The notes under the pieces are model-generated. The model searched no databases. It saw only the letters and a program-made list of their open reading frames with translations, and was not told the DNA's origin. This document shows positions 17,645 through 29,255 of a stretch of DNA of 64,000 nucleotides, piece after piece. The position numbers were made by a program, and so were the translations under genes. This stretch comes from Sphingomonas sp. BK345. GTDB taxonomy: Bacteria > Pseudomonadota > Alphaproteobacteria > Sphingomonadales > Sphingomonadaceae. Every line of letters starts with the position of its first letter. Position 1 is the first letter of the stretch. The DNA lies in contig NZ_JACHZX010000003.1 in NCBI RefSeq assembly GCF_014193845.1, positions 62,001-126,000 on the forward strand, given 5' to 3'.

Positions 17645-19168
17645 ATGACCGCGCCCGACCAGCCCGACGACATCGCCGCGCTCGCCAAGGGCGGGCGCAC
17701 CAACGTCGCGGGGTTCATCCTCAAGCTCGGCGCGCGCATCCCCTTCCTGTTCATCGCGGGCCATCTCTACGGCGCCGCGCTGGTGGGGCGGTTCGCCATC
17801 GCGGTGGTGGTCGTCGAGCTCGCCGCGCTGGTGGCGACGCTCGGGCTCAAGCGCGGGCTGGCGCAGGCGCTGTCCTCGGCCGAGCGGCCGCACAATCACG
17901 TCGTGTTCGACGCGCTCGCGCTCGCGCTGGTCGCCAGCCTGATCGCCAGCGCGGTCCTCTGCGCCTTTCCCCAGGCGATGTACCCGAACTCGGCGATCGG
18001 CGGGCTCGACCGCTTCTTCCCGCTGATCATCCTGGCCCCCGCGCTGAGCGACGTCAGCCTCGCCGCGCTGGCCTATCGGCACGACGTGAAGGCCAGCGTC
18101 ACCGCGCGCGCGATCGTCGAGCCGTGGACGCTGTCGATCTTCGCCTTCCTCTTCTCCTTCTTCACGCTCAAGGACGGGCTGGTGCTCGCCTATGTTGCGT
18201 CGATGGTGGCGGCGCTGACCGCGAGCATCGTGCCGCTGCTGCGCAGCTACGGCGTGCCGAGCGGCTGGTCGCCGCACCTCAGCGTGCTGTGGCAGATGGC
18301 GCGCGCCAACACGCCGCTCGCCGGGGCGGACGCCTTGGAATGGGGCAGCCGCAACGTCGACCGGCTGATCCTGGGCACGTTGTTCGCGCCCAACGTCGTC
18401 GGCATCTATTACATGGCGCAGCAGGTCGCCTCGCTGCCGCAGCGGCTCAAGACCAGCTTCGACCCGATCCTGGGGCCGGTGGTGACGCGGAGCATCGCGC
18501 GCGGCGACCTCGGCGCGATCGCGCGGCAGGTGCGTCAGGTGGCGTTCTGGATCATCGCCGCGCAGCTCGCGCTGGCGCTCACCGCCTCGATCCCGCGCAA
18601 GGCGGTGATGGCGACGATCGGCCCGCAATTCACCAGCGGCGCGGCGGCGATGGTGTTCCTGCTGTTCGCCGAGGTGTGCGCCTCCACCGGCGCGGTCGCC
18701 GAGTCCGCGCTGGTGTACCTGGCGCGGCACCGCAACCTACTGATCTCCGCGACCATGCTGGTGATCCAGATCGCTCTGTCGTTCGCCTTCATCCTGCTGA
18801 TCCGCGACGCCGGCTATGGCATCACCGAGCAGGCCGCGGGCGCGCCGGTGGCGCTCCTACTGGTGCTGCTGCTCACCTCCTTCGTGAAGGCGCGCGTGCT
18901 GGGGCGGCTGCTCGGCGCCCCGGTATCGCCGATGCGCTGGCCGTTGCTGTGGGCGGCGCTGGCGGGGGGCGCGGTGGGCGGCGCGTTCACGCTGCTGCCG
19001 CCGGGATGGCGCTGGATGCAGGTGTCGGTCGGCGTGGTGGCGACGATGGGCGCCTACCTCTTCGTGATCTGGCGCTACGCCTTCGGGCCCGAGGATCGCG
19101 CGCTCTTCAACAAGATGCCGACCGCCGAGGAAGCGACCCTGCCCAACGAGGGCAGCTTCATCCGCTAG
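17645..19168 (+). CDS. Polysaccharide flippase-type membrane protein
   Basis: A 507-residue integral membrane protein with about 12-14 hydrophobic segments, matching the lipopolysaccharide/polysaccharide exporter (PST/MATE-like, oligosaccharide flippase) superfamily. Landmarks are GFILKLGARIPFLFIAGHLYG near the start, LGTLFAPNVVGIYYMAQQVA in the middle and a charged C-terminal tail. It probably moves lipid-linked oligosaccharides across the inner membrane. No glycosyltransferase cluster is next to it; the nearest GT2 gene is 4 kb away. The ATG has only a weak ribosome binding site. Confidence 0.8.
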   Translation: MTAPDQPDDIAALAKGGRTNVAGFILKLGARIPFLFIAGHLYGAALVGRFAIAVVVVELAALVATLGLKRGLAQALSSAERPHNHVVFDALALALVASLIASAVLCAFPQAMYPNSAIGGLDRFFPLIILAPALSDVSLAALAYRHDVKASVTARAIVEPWTLSIFAFLFSFFTLKDGLVLAYVASMVAALTASIVPLLRSYGVPSGWSPHLSVLWQMARANTPLAGADALEWGSRNVDRLILGTLFAPNVVGIYYMAQQVASLPQRLKTSFDPILGPVVTRSIARGDLGAIARQVRQVAFWIIAAQLALALTASIPRKAVMATIGPQFTSGAAAMVFLLFAEVCASTGAVAESALVYLARHRNLLISATMLVIQIALSFAFILLIRDAGYGITEQAAGAPVALLLVLLLTSFVKARVLGRLLGAPVSPMRWPLLWAALAGGAVGGAFTLLPPGWRWMQVSVGVVATMGAYLFVIWRYAFGPEDRALFNKMPTAEEATLPNEGSFIR

Positions 19169-19186
19169 CGCGGCGTGGCGGCCGGG

Positions 19187-19633
19187 CTATTCCAGCAGCG
19201 CCCAGTGCAGCTCGCCCTGGCCGAGCGCGCGGCCGTCGTGGCTCAGCACCGCGACGGGGCGGATCGGGCGGCCGTCGCGCACGTCGACCAGCACCGGGGA
19301 GGCGGGGTAGCCGGTCTCCCAGCGCTCGCCCCATTGCCGCAGCGCCACCATCGTCGGCAGCAGTGCCCAGCCCTTGTCGGTGAGGCGGTAGACCACCTTT
19401 CGGCGATCCTCGGGCACCGCGCCGCGTTCCATGATGCCGTGCGCGACGAAGCGCGCCAGCCGGTTGGCCAGGATGTTGCGCGCGATCCCCAGCTCCTGCT
19501 GGAACTCCTCGAAATGCTGCAGCCCGTTGAACGCGGCGCGCAGGATCAGGAAGGCCCAGCGCTCGCCCATCGCCTCCAGCGCGGCGGGCAGGCTGCATTC
19601 GGTCAGATTCTCGCGCAAACGCCGCTGTTCCAC
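19187..19633 (-). CDS. HxlR-family transcriptional regulator
   Basis: A 148-residue winged-helix regulator. The N-terminal TECSLPAALEAMGERW segment, with the conserved cysteine (residue 13), and the HFEEFQQELGIARNILANRLARF recognition helix are typical of HxlR/MarR-like proteins. The C-terminal part after residue 110 is less typical and may bind a ligand. Cys13 suggests redox or electrophile sensing, as in HypR/YodB relatives, but that is inference. It is divergent from rel across a 134-base gap, so it might regulate itself or rel. Confidence 0.85.
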   Translation of the reverse strand: MEQRRLRENLTECSLPAALEAMGERWAFLILRAAFNGLQHFEEFQQELGIARNILANRLARFVAHGIMERGAVPEDRRKVVYRLTDKGWALLPTMVALRQWGERWETGYPASPVLVDVRDGRPIRPVAVLSHDGRALGQGELHWALLE

Positions 19634-19767
19634 ACGCCACTCCGTCGCACGACGCTAACCCGCCGGCCGCGCCCGCGATAGCCGCGCGACGTGGCAAGCA
19701 ACACGCCGACACGTTTTTTTCGGCATCGTTGTTGCATTGTCACCGTGGATGTAAGCACATTGGATAG

Positions 19768-21888
<2,121 letters not shown>

Positions 21889-21930
21889 GGGTCGGGCGGC
21901 GTACAGCCCGTGCACGACGACCACGTCTTC

Positions 21931-22033
21931 CGTCATCCTGAACTCGTTTTCAGGGTCCACCGCGTCGCACATGCCGGAGCCGGAGCCGGAGCGTGTGCGG
22001 AAGGGTGGATCCTGAAACGAGTTTAGGATGACG
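21931..22033. repeat. Dispersed palindromic repeat, CGTCATCC family (copy A3)
   Basis: Inverted repeat of about 103 bases in a 314-base gap. CGTCATCCTGAACTCGTTTTC at the left is complementary, with one or two mismatches, to GAAACGAGTTTAGGATGACG at the right. The centre has a CCGGAG triplet-like run (21975-21990). The arm sequence differs from copies A2, A4 and A7 but the ends are identical. Beyond the repeat, 22034-22202 shows no further feature. Confidence 0.85.
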
Positions 22034-22202
22034 CTTGTAAGAGCTGCGCGCGAGTGGCGCAGAAGCCGTCGTCGGGGCTGCCGGCCACTCGGCGCGGGAG
22101 CAACACGCCCCGCTATCTCCCCAGATCGGTTCACCCGCCGGCGCCTCCCCGCTGCAACCGCGCGCCGGCTGTGGCATTGATGCCGTGACGGGAGGACCAG
22201 CC

Positions 22203-23192
22203 ATGTACCGACAGCTCATGCTCGCCGCCGCGCTGGTGGCCGCGGCACCCGCGACCGCGCAATCGATCTCGCAGCAGGACCGCGCCACCGGCGCGCAGGC
22301 CGACCCGCAGCTCGTCAAGGAATTCGGCGGGCGCTACAGCGGCCCGCAGGTGGCGCTGGTCGAGCGCGTCGGGCGGCGCGTCGCGGTCCAGTCGGGCCTC
22401 TCGAACGCGCAGAGCGACTTCACCATCACGTTGCTCGACTCGCCGGTCGAGAACGCCTTCGCGATCCCCGGCGGGTACGTCTATGTCACGCGCCAGCTGC
22501 TCGCGCTGATGAACTCGGAGGCCGAGCTCGCCTCGGTGCTGGGGCATGAGGTAGGGCATGTCGCGGCGCGCCACAGCGCCTCGCGCAACCGCACCGCGAC
22601 GATCGGCGGTGTGCTCGCGGGCGTGGTCGGCGCGGTGGCAGGCAACGGCGCGGCGGGGCAGCTCGCCAGCACGGTCGCGCGCGGCGGCGCGCAGCTCTAC
22701 ACGCTGCGCTACGGCCGCGAGCAGGAATATGCCGCCGACGCGCTGGGCGTACGCTACATCACCGCGGCGGGCTACGACCCTTATGCCGCGGCCGACATGC
22801 TCGCCTCGCTCGACGCCGAGACCGGGCTCCAGTCCGCGGCGGCGGGGCGCAGCGGCCAGCAGCTGCCGAGCTGGGCGTCGACCCACCCCAACGGCGCCGA
22901 CCGGGTCCGCCGCGCCGCGCAGCTCGCGCAGCAGACCGGCAAGCCGATGCTCGACCCGCCGCCCGAGGACACCGCCTTCCTGCGCGCGCTCGACGGACTC
23001 GCCTATGATGCGAAAGGCTCGGGCAAGCGCATCCGCATCCGCACCGTCAAGGCGGGGGACACGGTCGACACGTTCGCGCGCCAGATGGCGTATGACTCGC
23101 TCCGGCGCGAGCGCTTCCTGACGCTCAACGCGCTCGACGACGACGTCCGGCTCACACCGGGCCGGCTGGTAAAGGTCGTGACGAAGGAGTGA
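22203..23192 (+). CDS. M48-family metalloprotease, secreted
   Basis: A 329-residue protein with a signal peptide (residues 1-19, ATAQ). The zinc-binding HEVGH motif is at 115-119 and the third ligand is the Glu in EQEYAADALG (about 176), the standard M48 layout. It ends with a LysM-like region (TVKAGDTVDTFARQ to GRLVKVV, about 280-325), which may bind peptidoglycan. It resembles BepA/YfgC- and LoiP-type periplasmic proteases involved in outer-membrane protein quality control. ATG 22203 has a GGGAGGA ribosome binding site. Confidence 0.9.
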   Translation: MYRQLMLAAALVAAAPATAQSISQQDRATGAQADPQLVKEFGGRYSGPQVALVERVGRRVAVQSGLSNAQSDFTITLLDSPVENAFAIPGGYVYVTRQLLALMNSEAELASVLGHEVGHVAARHSASRNRTATIGGVLAGVVGAVAGNGAAGQLASTVARGGAQLYTLRYGREQEYAADALGVRYITAAGYDPYAAADMLASLDAETGLQSAAAGRSGQQLPSWASTHPNGADRVRRAAQLAQQTGKPMLDPPPEDTAFLRALDGLAYDAKGSGKRIRIRTVKAGDTVDTFARQMAYDSLRRERFLTLNALDDDVRLTPGRLVKVVTKE

Positions 23193-23214
23193 CGGTAAGC
23201 TATGGCGGGGACCC

Positions 23215-24291
23215 ATGTTCCCGCCCGCGCCCCCGCCTGCGATCACGCCGCCGGCCGCCGCTCTCCCCGACCTACCGCCGTCGCTCGCGATGGCGCGGCC
23301 CCGCCCCGCACTGTCGGTGGTGGTGCCCTGCTACAACGAGGAGGCGACGCTGCCGCTGCTCCACGCGCGCGTCAGCGCCGCGGCGCGCGCGGCGGTGGGC
23401 GACGACCATGAGATCGTGCTGGTCAACGACGGGTCGCGCGACGGCAGCTGGACGGCGATGCAGCGGCTCGCCGCGGCGGACCCGCGCGTCGTCGCCATCA
23501 ACCTGTCGCGCAACCACGGCCACCAGCTCGCCCTGACCGCCGGGCTCGACCTGTGCGCGGGCGAGCAGATCCTGATCATCGACGCCGACCTGCAGGACCC
23601 GCCCGAGCTGCTCGCCGACATGCGCACCGTCATGGCGCGCGACGGCGCCGACGTGGTCTATGCGGTGCGGCGCAAGCGCGAGGGTGAAACCTTCTTCAAG
23701 AAGGCGACCGCGGCGGCCTTCTACCGCGTGCTCGACCGCGTCACCGACACGCCGATCCCGCTCGATACCGGCGACTTCCGGCTGATGACTCGGCGCGCGC
23801 TCGACGCCTTGCTGTCGCTACCCGAGCAGGCGCGCTTCATCCGGGGCATGGTCGCCTGGGTCGGCTTCCGCCAGGTGCCGTTCGCCTATGATCGCGCCGA
23901 GCGGCACGCCGGCGAGACCAACTACCCGCTCGCCAAGATGATGCGGCTGGCGCTCGACGCGGTCACCGGCTTCTCCACCGCGCCGCTGCGCTGGGCGAGC
24001 CATCTGTCGGTGATGCTGGCAGGCTGCTCGCTGCTGCTGCTGGTCTATATCGGCTATGGCTATTTCAGCGGCGAGCGGGTGCAGGGCTGGACCTCGACCA
24101 TGTTGGTGGTGGTGGTGCTGTCGGCGATCCAGATGTTCGTGCTCGGCATGATCGGCGAATATCTCGGCCGGCTCTACATCGAGGCGAAGCGGCGTCCACT
24201 GTACCTCATCGCCGACGTCGCGGGCACACCGGGCAGTCGCGCCACGCTCGGCTTCCAGGCGACGGTGCCGGGGGAGCGGGTGGGGGCGTGA
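23215..24291 (+). CDS. Family 2 glycosyltransferase (DPMS/GtrB-like)
   Basis: A 358-residue GT2 enzyme. SVVVPCYNEEATL, VLVNDGSRDGSW, the DADLQDPPEL metal-binding segment and the DTGDFRLM motif are all present in the N-terminal 240 residues. Two TM helices follow (about 262-285 and 295-320). It belongs to the dolichyl/undecaprenyl-phosphate sugar transferases, making a polyprenyl-phosphate-linked sugar for surface glycan modification. The start could instead be ATG 23290 (MARPRPALS), which removes a Pro-rich extension of 25 residues; I kept 23215 because GGCGGGG precedes it. It may be co-transcribed with the M48 gene, 22 bases upstream. Confidence 0.9.
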   Translation: MFPPAPPPAITPPAAALPDLPPSLAMARPRPALSVVVPCYNEEATLPLLHARVSAAARAAVGDDHEIVLVNDGSRDGSWTAMQRLAAADPRVVAINLSRNHGHQLALTAGLDLCAGEQILIIDADLQDPPELLADMRTVMARDGADVVYAVRRKREGETFFKKATAAAFYRVLDRVTDTPIPLDTGDFRLMTRRALDALLSLPEQARFIRGMVAWVGFRQVPFAYDRAERHAGETNYPLAKMMRLALDAVTGFSTAPLRWASHLSVMLAGCSLLLLVYIGYGYFSGERVQGWTSTMLVVVVLSAIQMFVLGMIGEYLGRLYIEAKRRPLYLIADVAGTPGSRATLGFQATVPGERVGA

Positions 24292-24330
24292 GGGGCGGGG
24301 TATGGGTTTGATTCAGACCGCAACCTCTTG

Positions 24331-24426
24331 CGTCATCCCGGACTTGTTCCGGGATCCACGGTTCAGCGCCGACAACGGCTCGGGAGTACGCGGCACGGTG
24401 GATGCCGGAACAAGTCCGGGATGACG
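24331..24426. repeat. Dispersed palindromic repeat, CGTCATCC family (copy A4)
   Basis: Inverted repeat of about 96 bases. The arms, CGTCATCCCGGACTTGTTCC and its complement, are the same sequence as in copies A2 and A7; only the centre differs. It lies between the convergent GT2 and lysC genes. Confidence 0.85.
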
Positions 24427-24473
24427 GCAAAGAATAGGTGACGGTGTCCCCGGTCCGACGTTCAGCAAGTCCC

Positions 24474-24492
24474 CCTCCCCTTGCAGGGGAGG
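24474..24492. terminator. Short stem-loop downstream of lysC
   Basis: CCTCCCC-ttgca-GGGGAGG forms a seven-base-pair hairpin 14 bases beyond the lysC stop codon on the minus strand. It lacks a following T run, so it is a weak terminator candidate. It may instead be a solitary arm of the CTCCCCG repeat family. Confidence 0.4.
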
Positions 24493-24505
24493 AGTGTAGC
24501 GTCCC

Positions 24506-25786
24506 CTACGCCGCCTCGGCGTCCAACCCGTACGCCGTGTGGAGCACGCGCACGGCGAGCTCGGTCTCGTCCTCGTGGATCAGCACCGAGACCTTGATCT
24601 CGCTGGTCGAGATCGCCTGGATGTTGATCCCGCGCGCGCCGAGCGTGGTGAACATCGTGCTCGCGACGCCGGCGTGGCTGCGCATGCCGACGCCCACGAC
24701 GCTGATCTTCGCCACGCGCGTGTCGTGGATCAGCTCGCCGAAGCCGATCGCCTCGCGCGCCTGGTTGAGCGCCTCGATCGAGCGCGCCAGGTCGGCGGCG
24801 GGCACGGTGAAGGTCACGTCGGTGGCGCTGGTGCTGCTCGCGCCGTTGCTCGCGCTCTGATGCGCGATGTTCTGGATGATCATGTCGACGTTGATGTTCG
24901 CCGCCGCCAGCGGCTCGAAGATGCTCGCCACCGTGCCGGGCTGGTCGGGCACGCGCGTCAGCGTGATCTTGGCCTCATTCTTGTCATGCGCGATGCCGGT
25001 GATGAGCTGGCGTTCCACGTCGTCGATCTCCTCTTCGCCCACGATCATCGTGCCGGGCAACGTGTCCGCCATCGGTGCGTCCGCGTCGGTGAACGACGAC
25101 AGCACCTGGACGCGGACCTTCTCCTTCATCGCCAGCCCGACCGAGCGGGTCTGGAGCACCTTGGCGCCGACCGAGGCGAGCTCGAGCATCTCCTCGTAGG
25201 TCACCTTGGCGAGCTTGCGCGCGCGCGGCACGATCCGCGGATCGGTGGTGTAGACGCCGTCGACGTCGGTGTAGATGTCGCAGCGGTCGGCGCGGATCGC
25301 CGCCGCGACCGCCACCGCCGACGTGTCCGAGCCGCCGCGCCCCAGCGTGGTGATGCGCTGCCCCGGCGCGACGCCCTGGAAGCCTGGGATCACCGCCACC
25401 GCGCCGGCCGCGAAGCTATCCTCCAGCGCGTCGGTGTCGATCGTGTCGATGCGTGCCTTGGCGAAGGCGGTGTCGGTGCGGATCGGCAGCTGCCAGCCGA
25501 GCAGCGAGCGCGCTGGTACGTCGATCGCCTGCAGCGCGATTGCGAGCAGCCCGCTGGTGATCTGCTCGCCCGCGGAGACCACGACGTCATATTCGCGCGG
25601 GTCATACAGCGGCGAGGCCTCGCGGCAGAAGCCCACCAGGCGATCGGTCTCGCCTGCCATCGCCGAGACCACCACCGCCACCTGGTTGCCGGCGGCCGCC
25701 TCGCGCTTCACCCGCGCCGCGACCGAGCGGATGCGCTCGATGCCGGCCATCGAGGTGCCGCCGAACTTCATGACGATCCGCGCCAA
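24506..25786 (-). CDS. lysC: Aspartate kinase
   Basis: A 426-residue aspartokinase, first enzyme of the lysine, threonine and methionine pathway. KFGGTSM lies at the very N-terminus, [11 protein letters not shown] and the [13 protein letters not shown] segments follow in the kinase domain, and two ACT domains (about 265-420) with [10 protein letters not shown] and [11 protein letters not shown] give feedback control. The start is taken at TTG 25786, giving the conserved (M)[10 protein letters not shown]-terminus; ATG 25771 is the alternative. Divergent from ubiG with 52 bases between. Confidence 0.94.
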   Translation of the reverse strand: MARIVMKFGGTSMAGIERIRSVAARVKREAAAGNQVAVVVSAMAGETDRLVGFCREASPLYDPREYDVVVSAGEQITSGLLAIALQAIDVPARSLLGWQLPIRTDTAFAKARIDTIDTDALEDSFAAGAVAVIPGFQGVAPGQRITTLGRGGSDTSAVAVAAAIRADRCDIYTDVDGVYTTDPRIVPRARKLAKVTYEEMLELASVGAKVLQTRSVGLAMKEKVRVQVLSSFTDADAPMADTLPGTMIVGEEEIDDVERQLITGIAHDKNEAKITLTRVPDQPGTVASIFEPLAAANINVDMIIQNIAHQSASNGASSTSATDVTFTVPAADLARSIEALNQAREAIGFGELIHDTRVAKISVVGVGMRSHAGVASTMFTTLGARGINIQAISTSEIKVSVLIHEDETELAVRVLHTAYGLDAEAA

Positions 25787-25838
25787 TGCCGTGTCCAAAC
25801 GCCTTGGGTGAAGAGGGGCGTCCTGATAGGAAGCGCGC

Positions 25839-26591
25839 ATGACCGACGCAAGCGTAACAACCGCAACCACTTCGCCGCTGCATGCCTCGGTGGTGGCCAA
25901 GGAGGCGACCCATTTCGGTCGGCTGGCGCGCGACTGGTGGGATCCGTCTGGGTCGTCGGCGATGCTGCACCGGCTCAACCCGGTGCGGCTGCGCTACCTG
26001 CGCGCCGCGGTCGACCGTCACTGGGACCTCGACGACCGCTCGTTCGCGCCGCTGGCGGGGAAGAGCGCGCTCGACATGGGCTGCGGCGCGGGGCTGCTCG
26101 CCGAGCCGCTGGCGCGGCTGGGCGCGGCGGTGACCGCGGTCGACGCCGCGGCGGAGAGCATCGCGGTGGCACGCGCCCATGCGTCGCGGCGGGGGCTGAC
26201 GATCGACTATCGCGTCGGCGGGATCGAGGCGGTGGCGGGCGAGACCTTCGACCTGGTCGCCTCGCTCGAGGTGGTCGAGCATGTCGCCGACGCGCGGGCG
26301 TTCGTGGCGGGGCTAGCGGGGGCGGTGGCGCCGGGCGGGCTGCTGGTGATGAGCACGCCCAACCGCACCTGGCTGTCACGCGCCGCGCTGGTCGAGGCGG
26401 CCGAGGTGCTCGGCCAGATCCCGCGCGGCACGCACGATTGGGACAAGTTCCTGACGCCGGACGAACTGGGCGCGATGATCGCGGACGCTGGATTGCGGGT
26501 GGTCGATGTGACCGGGCTGACGCTGGGGACAAAGGGCTTCGCGCTGGGTGGTTCGACCGCGCTCGATTATTTCGTAACGGCAGTAAGGTAG
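25839..26591 (+). CDS. ubiG: 3-demethylubiquinol/polyprenyl-dihydroxybenzoate O-methyltransferase
   Basis: A 250-residue class I SAM-dependent methyltransferase of the UbiG family, acting twice in ubiquinone synthesis. ATHFGRLARDWWDPSGSSAMLHRLNPVR at the N-terminus (described in part) is diagnostic, DMGCGAGLLAEP is the SAM-binding motif I, and STPNRTWLSR and HDWDKFLTPDEL lie in the C-terminal part. Full length. Divergent from lysC; the gap is too short to hold more than both promoters. Confidence 0.94.
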   Translation: MTDASVTTATTSPLHASVVAKEATHFGRLARDWWDPSGSSAMLHRLNPVRLRYLRAAVDRHWDLDDRSFAPLAGKSALDMGCGAGLLAEPLARLGAAVTAVDAAAESIAVARAHASRRGLTIDYRVGGIEAVAGETFDLVASLEVVEHVADARAFVAGLAGAVAPGGLLVMSTPNRTWLSRAALVEAAEVLGQIPRGTHDWDKFLTPDELGAMIADAGLRVVDVTGLTLGTKGFALGGSTALDYFVTAVR

Positions 26592-26593
26592 CC

Positions 26594-26733
26594 GATCCTC
26601 CCCGGTACGGGGAGGGGGACCGCCGCGCGCAGCGCGGTGATGGAGGGGGCTCTCCTCACGCGCATCGGCTCGTATGCGAAATCCCCCCTCCACCAGCCTG
26701 CGGCTGGTCCCCCTCCCCGCGAGCGGGGAGGAT
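26594..26733. repeat. Dispersed palindromic repeat, CTCCCCG/CGGGGAG family (copy B3)
   Basis: Inverted repeat of about 140 bases immediately after ubiG. GATCCTCCCCGGTACGGGGAG at the left mirrors CTCCCCGCGAGCGGGGAGGATC at the right, with GGAGGGGG and CCCCCCTCC further in. It may serve as the end of the ubiG transcript. Confidence 0.8.
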
Positions 26734-26761
26734 CTGAGACACCGACGGCGTCGATCTCACC

Positions 26762-26995
26762 TTACCCGCGCCGCTTGCCCGCCTCGCCTCGGGCAACCCA
26801 CTGCTGCCCGCTACGCCGGCACGCCGCGCTGACCACCGGAAAATCGAGGTCGGTATTGCGCGCGAGCACGTCGGCCATCGCTGCCTCGCATTGCTGTACC
26901 GTCGCGTAATGCGCGGGCGCGACGCGCGCCTCGGCGCAGGCGCTCGCGCCGTCGCCGCAACCCAGGATCGCCATCACGTAGAACACCGCGTCCAT
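26762..26995 (-). CDS. Small cysteine-containing protein of unknown function
   Basis: A 77-residue protein that I do not assign to a named family. ATG 26995 is preceded by GGAGGCGG at good spacing. The first dozen residues (MDAVFYVMAILGC) look like a short hydrophobic signal, followed by four cysteines at about 13, 20, 38 and 60 spaced as if for two disulfides, suggesting a small periplasmic protein. It ends in a basic tail (GEAGKRRG). It is divergent from the ABC exporter gene (101-base gap). Confidence 0.65.
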   Translation of the reverse strand: MDAVFYVMAILGCGDGASACAEARVAPAHYATVQQCEAAMADVLARNTDLDFPVVSAACRRSGQQWVARGEAGKRRG

Positions 26996-27096
26996 TACCG
27001 CCTCCGTTCGTCGTGAAAAACGATCGCTGCGGCGCGGCGTTCCGATTCTGACGCGGCGGTTGACGCTCCCGTTCCGGCACACGACATCTCAGACAC

Positions 27097-28923
27097 ATGC
27101 CTCCCGATCGTCCCGCCGCCCCCGGCACGGAGCGTCCGCTGCTGCCGACGCTCCGCCGCTTCCTCCCCGATCTCTGGCCGAGCGACTCGCCGGGGATGAA
27201 GCTGCGCGTCGCGGGCGCGCTGACGCTGGTGGTCTTCTCCAAGCTGGTGCAGGTCTATGGCGCGCCGTTCGCGTTGCAGGGCGCGGTGGACGGCATGGCG
27301 GTGCCGACCACGCCGGTGACGCTGATCGTCCTGCTGATGGTCGGCTACGCCGCGGCGCGCTTCGGCACCACCTTGTTCGACAACCTGCGCAACACCGTGT
27401 TTGAGAAGGTCGGGCAGGAGGCGACGCGGCGGCTGGCGGCGCGCGTGTTCCGCCACCTCCACCGGCTCTCGCTGCGCTTCCACCTCGAGCGCCGCACCGG
27501 CGCGGTCACCAAGGTGGTCGAGCGCGGCACCAAGAGCATCGACACGATGCTCTACTTCCTGCTGTTCAACATCGCGCCGACGATCCTCGAGCTGGTGCTG
27601 GTGCTGGGCATCTTCCAGGTCAAGTTCGGCTGGCCGCTGGTCGTCGCGACACTGGCGATGGTGGCGCTGTACATCTGGTTCACGCGCGTCGTCACCGACT
27701 GGCGCTCATCGCTGCGCGAGCGGATGAACGACCTCGACACTGGCGCGGTGGCGCATGCGGTCGACTCACTTCTCAACTTCGAGACCGTCAAATATTTCGG
27801 GGCGGAGGAGCGCGAGGCCAAACGCTACGACCGCGCCATGCACGCCTATGCCGAGGCCGCGGTAAAGAGTGAGAACAGCCTCGCCTGGCTCAACGTCGGC
27901 CAGGCACTGATCACCAACCTGATGCTCGGCGCGGGCATGGCCTGGGTCGCTTGGGGATGGAGCCAGGGGCGCTTCACCGCGGGCAACGTCGTCCTCGTGT
28001 CGACGCTGCTGTCGCAGCTGTTCCGCCCGCTCGACCTGCTCGGCATGGTGTATCGCACGATCCGCCAGGGCGTGATCGACATGGGCGCGATGTTCGACCT
28101 GATCGACACCGCGCCCGAGGTGGTCGACGCACCCGACGCCCCTGCCTTGGCGGTGCGCGACGCGCATGTCCGCTTCGAGGGCGTGGCGTTCGGCTATGAC
28201 GCGGGCATGCCGATCCTCAAGGGGATCGACCTCGACGTCCCCGCGGGCACCACCTGTGCGGTGGTCGGCCCCTCGGGCGCGGGCAAGTCGACGCTGGCAC
28301 GGCTGCTGTACCGCTTCTACGACGTCGACCAGGGCCGGATCACGATCGACGGGCAGGACATCGCGCGCGTGCGGCAGGATACGCTGCGCGCCGCGATCGG
28401 AATCGTCCCGCAGGACACGGTGCTGTTCAACGACACGATCGGCTACAATATCGCCTATGGCCGCGAGGGCGCGAGCGAGGCCGAGGTCGCCGCCGCGGCG
28501 CGGGGCGCGGCGATCGCCGGCTTCATCGAGCGCCAGCCTGAGGGATATAAGACGCGCGTCGGCGAGCGCGGGCTCAAGCTGTCCGGCGGCGAGAAGCAGC
28601 GCGTCGCGATCGCGCGCACCCTGCTCAAGGACCCGCCGCTGCTGATCCTCGACGAGGCGACCAGCGCGCTCGACAGCCGCACCGAGGGCGAGATCATGGA
28701 GACGCTCGCCGCGATCGAGCGCGGGCGCACCACGATCGTGATCGCGCACCGGCTCTCCACCATCGTCCACGCCGACCAGATCGTGGTGCTGGAGGCGGGA
28801 CGCGTGGTGGAGCGCGGCAGCCACGCCGAACTGCTCGCGCGCGACGGGCTCTACGCCGCGATGTGGGCGCGTCAGGCGGCCGAGAGCGAGGAGGCCGAGG
28901 AGGCGCCCGTCGCCGTGGCGTGA
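27097..28923 (+). CDS. ATM1-type ABC exporter (fused permease and ATPase)
   Basis: A 608-residue half-transporter. Six TM helices occupy about 40-320, and the nucleotide-binding domain about 355-590 has Walker A GPSGAGKST (about 391-399), signature LSGGEKQR (about 495), Walker B LLILDEAT (about 515) and the AHRLSTIVHAD H-loop. Segments such as LLNFETVKYFGAEERE and SLRFHLERRTGAVTK are characteristic of the ATM1/HMT1 group, homologous to the glutathione-linked exporter NaAtm1 of Novosphingobium. It likely exports glutathione or glutathione-metal conjugates. The last 15 residues are acidic and Ala/Val-rich. Confidence 0.92.
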   Translation: MPPDRPAAPGTERPLLPTLRRFLPDLWPSDSPGMKLRVAGALTLVVFSKLVQVYGAPFALQGAVDGMAVPTTPVTLIVLLMVGYAAARFGTTLFDNLRNTVFEKVGQEATRRLAARVFRHLHRLSLRFHLERRTGAVTKVVERGTKSIDTMLYFLLFNIAPTILELVLVLGIFQVKFGWPLVVATLAMVALYIWFTRVVTDWRSSLRERMNDLDTGAVAHAVDSLLNFETVKYFGAEEREAKRYDRAMHAYAEAAVKSENSLAWLNVGQALITNLMLGAGMAWVAWGWSQGRFTAGNVVLVSTLLSQLFRPLDLLGMVYRTIRQGVIDMGAMFDLIDTAPEVVDAPDAPALAVRDAHVRFEGVAFGYDAGMPILKGIDLDVPAGTTCAVVGPSGAGKSTLARLLYRFYDVDQGRITIDGQDIARVRQDTLRAAIGIVPQDTVLFNDTIGYNIAYGREGASEAEVAAAARGAAIAGFIERQPEGYKTRVGERGLKLSGGEKQRVAIARTLLKDPPLLILDEATSALDSRTEGEIMETLAAIERGRTTIVIAHRLSTIVHADQIVVLEAGRVVERGSHAELLARDGLYAAMWARQAAESEEAEEAPVAVA

Positions 28924-29060
28924 GCTGCGTGGCGCGCCATCCTCCGCCTGCTATCCGACGTGCTCCCGCGCGAGCAGGAGTCCAGGGTCACAGGCGTACC
29001 GCGTCCGTCCCCGGCTCCGGCATTCGCCGGAGCACGAGCTACCGTTAAGCCAGCGACGAC

Positions 29061-29255
29061 CTAGGCCGTATCGACCTTCACCTTCATCCTCCGCTGCGAG
29101 GGGAAGTGGCAGGCCGCAGGGCTGACGGAGGGGTGACCCGCTCGGCGAGCGCCGGCGGACCTACGACCGGCGACAACCCCTCCGTGGCGCTACGCGCGCC
29201 ACCTCCCCTTGCAGGGCAGGATCGATCGGCTGCGCTGAAGGTCGATAGTGCCTAG
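29061..29255. repeat. Palindromic repeat (copy B4) nested in a larger inverted repeat
   Basis: The core (about 29092-29223) is a CTCC.../...GGAG family element with GTGGCAGGCCGCAGG and CACCTCCCCTTGCAGGGCAGG arms. It is enclosed by CTAGGC-cg-TATCGACCTTCA (29061-29080) and TGAAGGTCGATA-gt-GCCTAG (29236-29255). The right outer arm contains the TAG stop codon of map. It lies between convergent genes and might be a shared transcript end. 28924-29060 shows nothing else. Confidence 0.7.
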
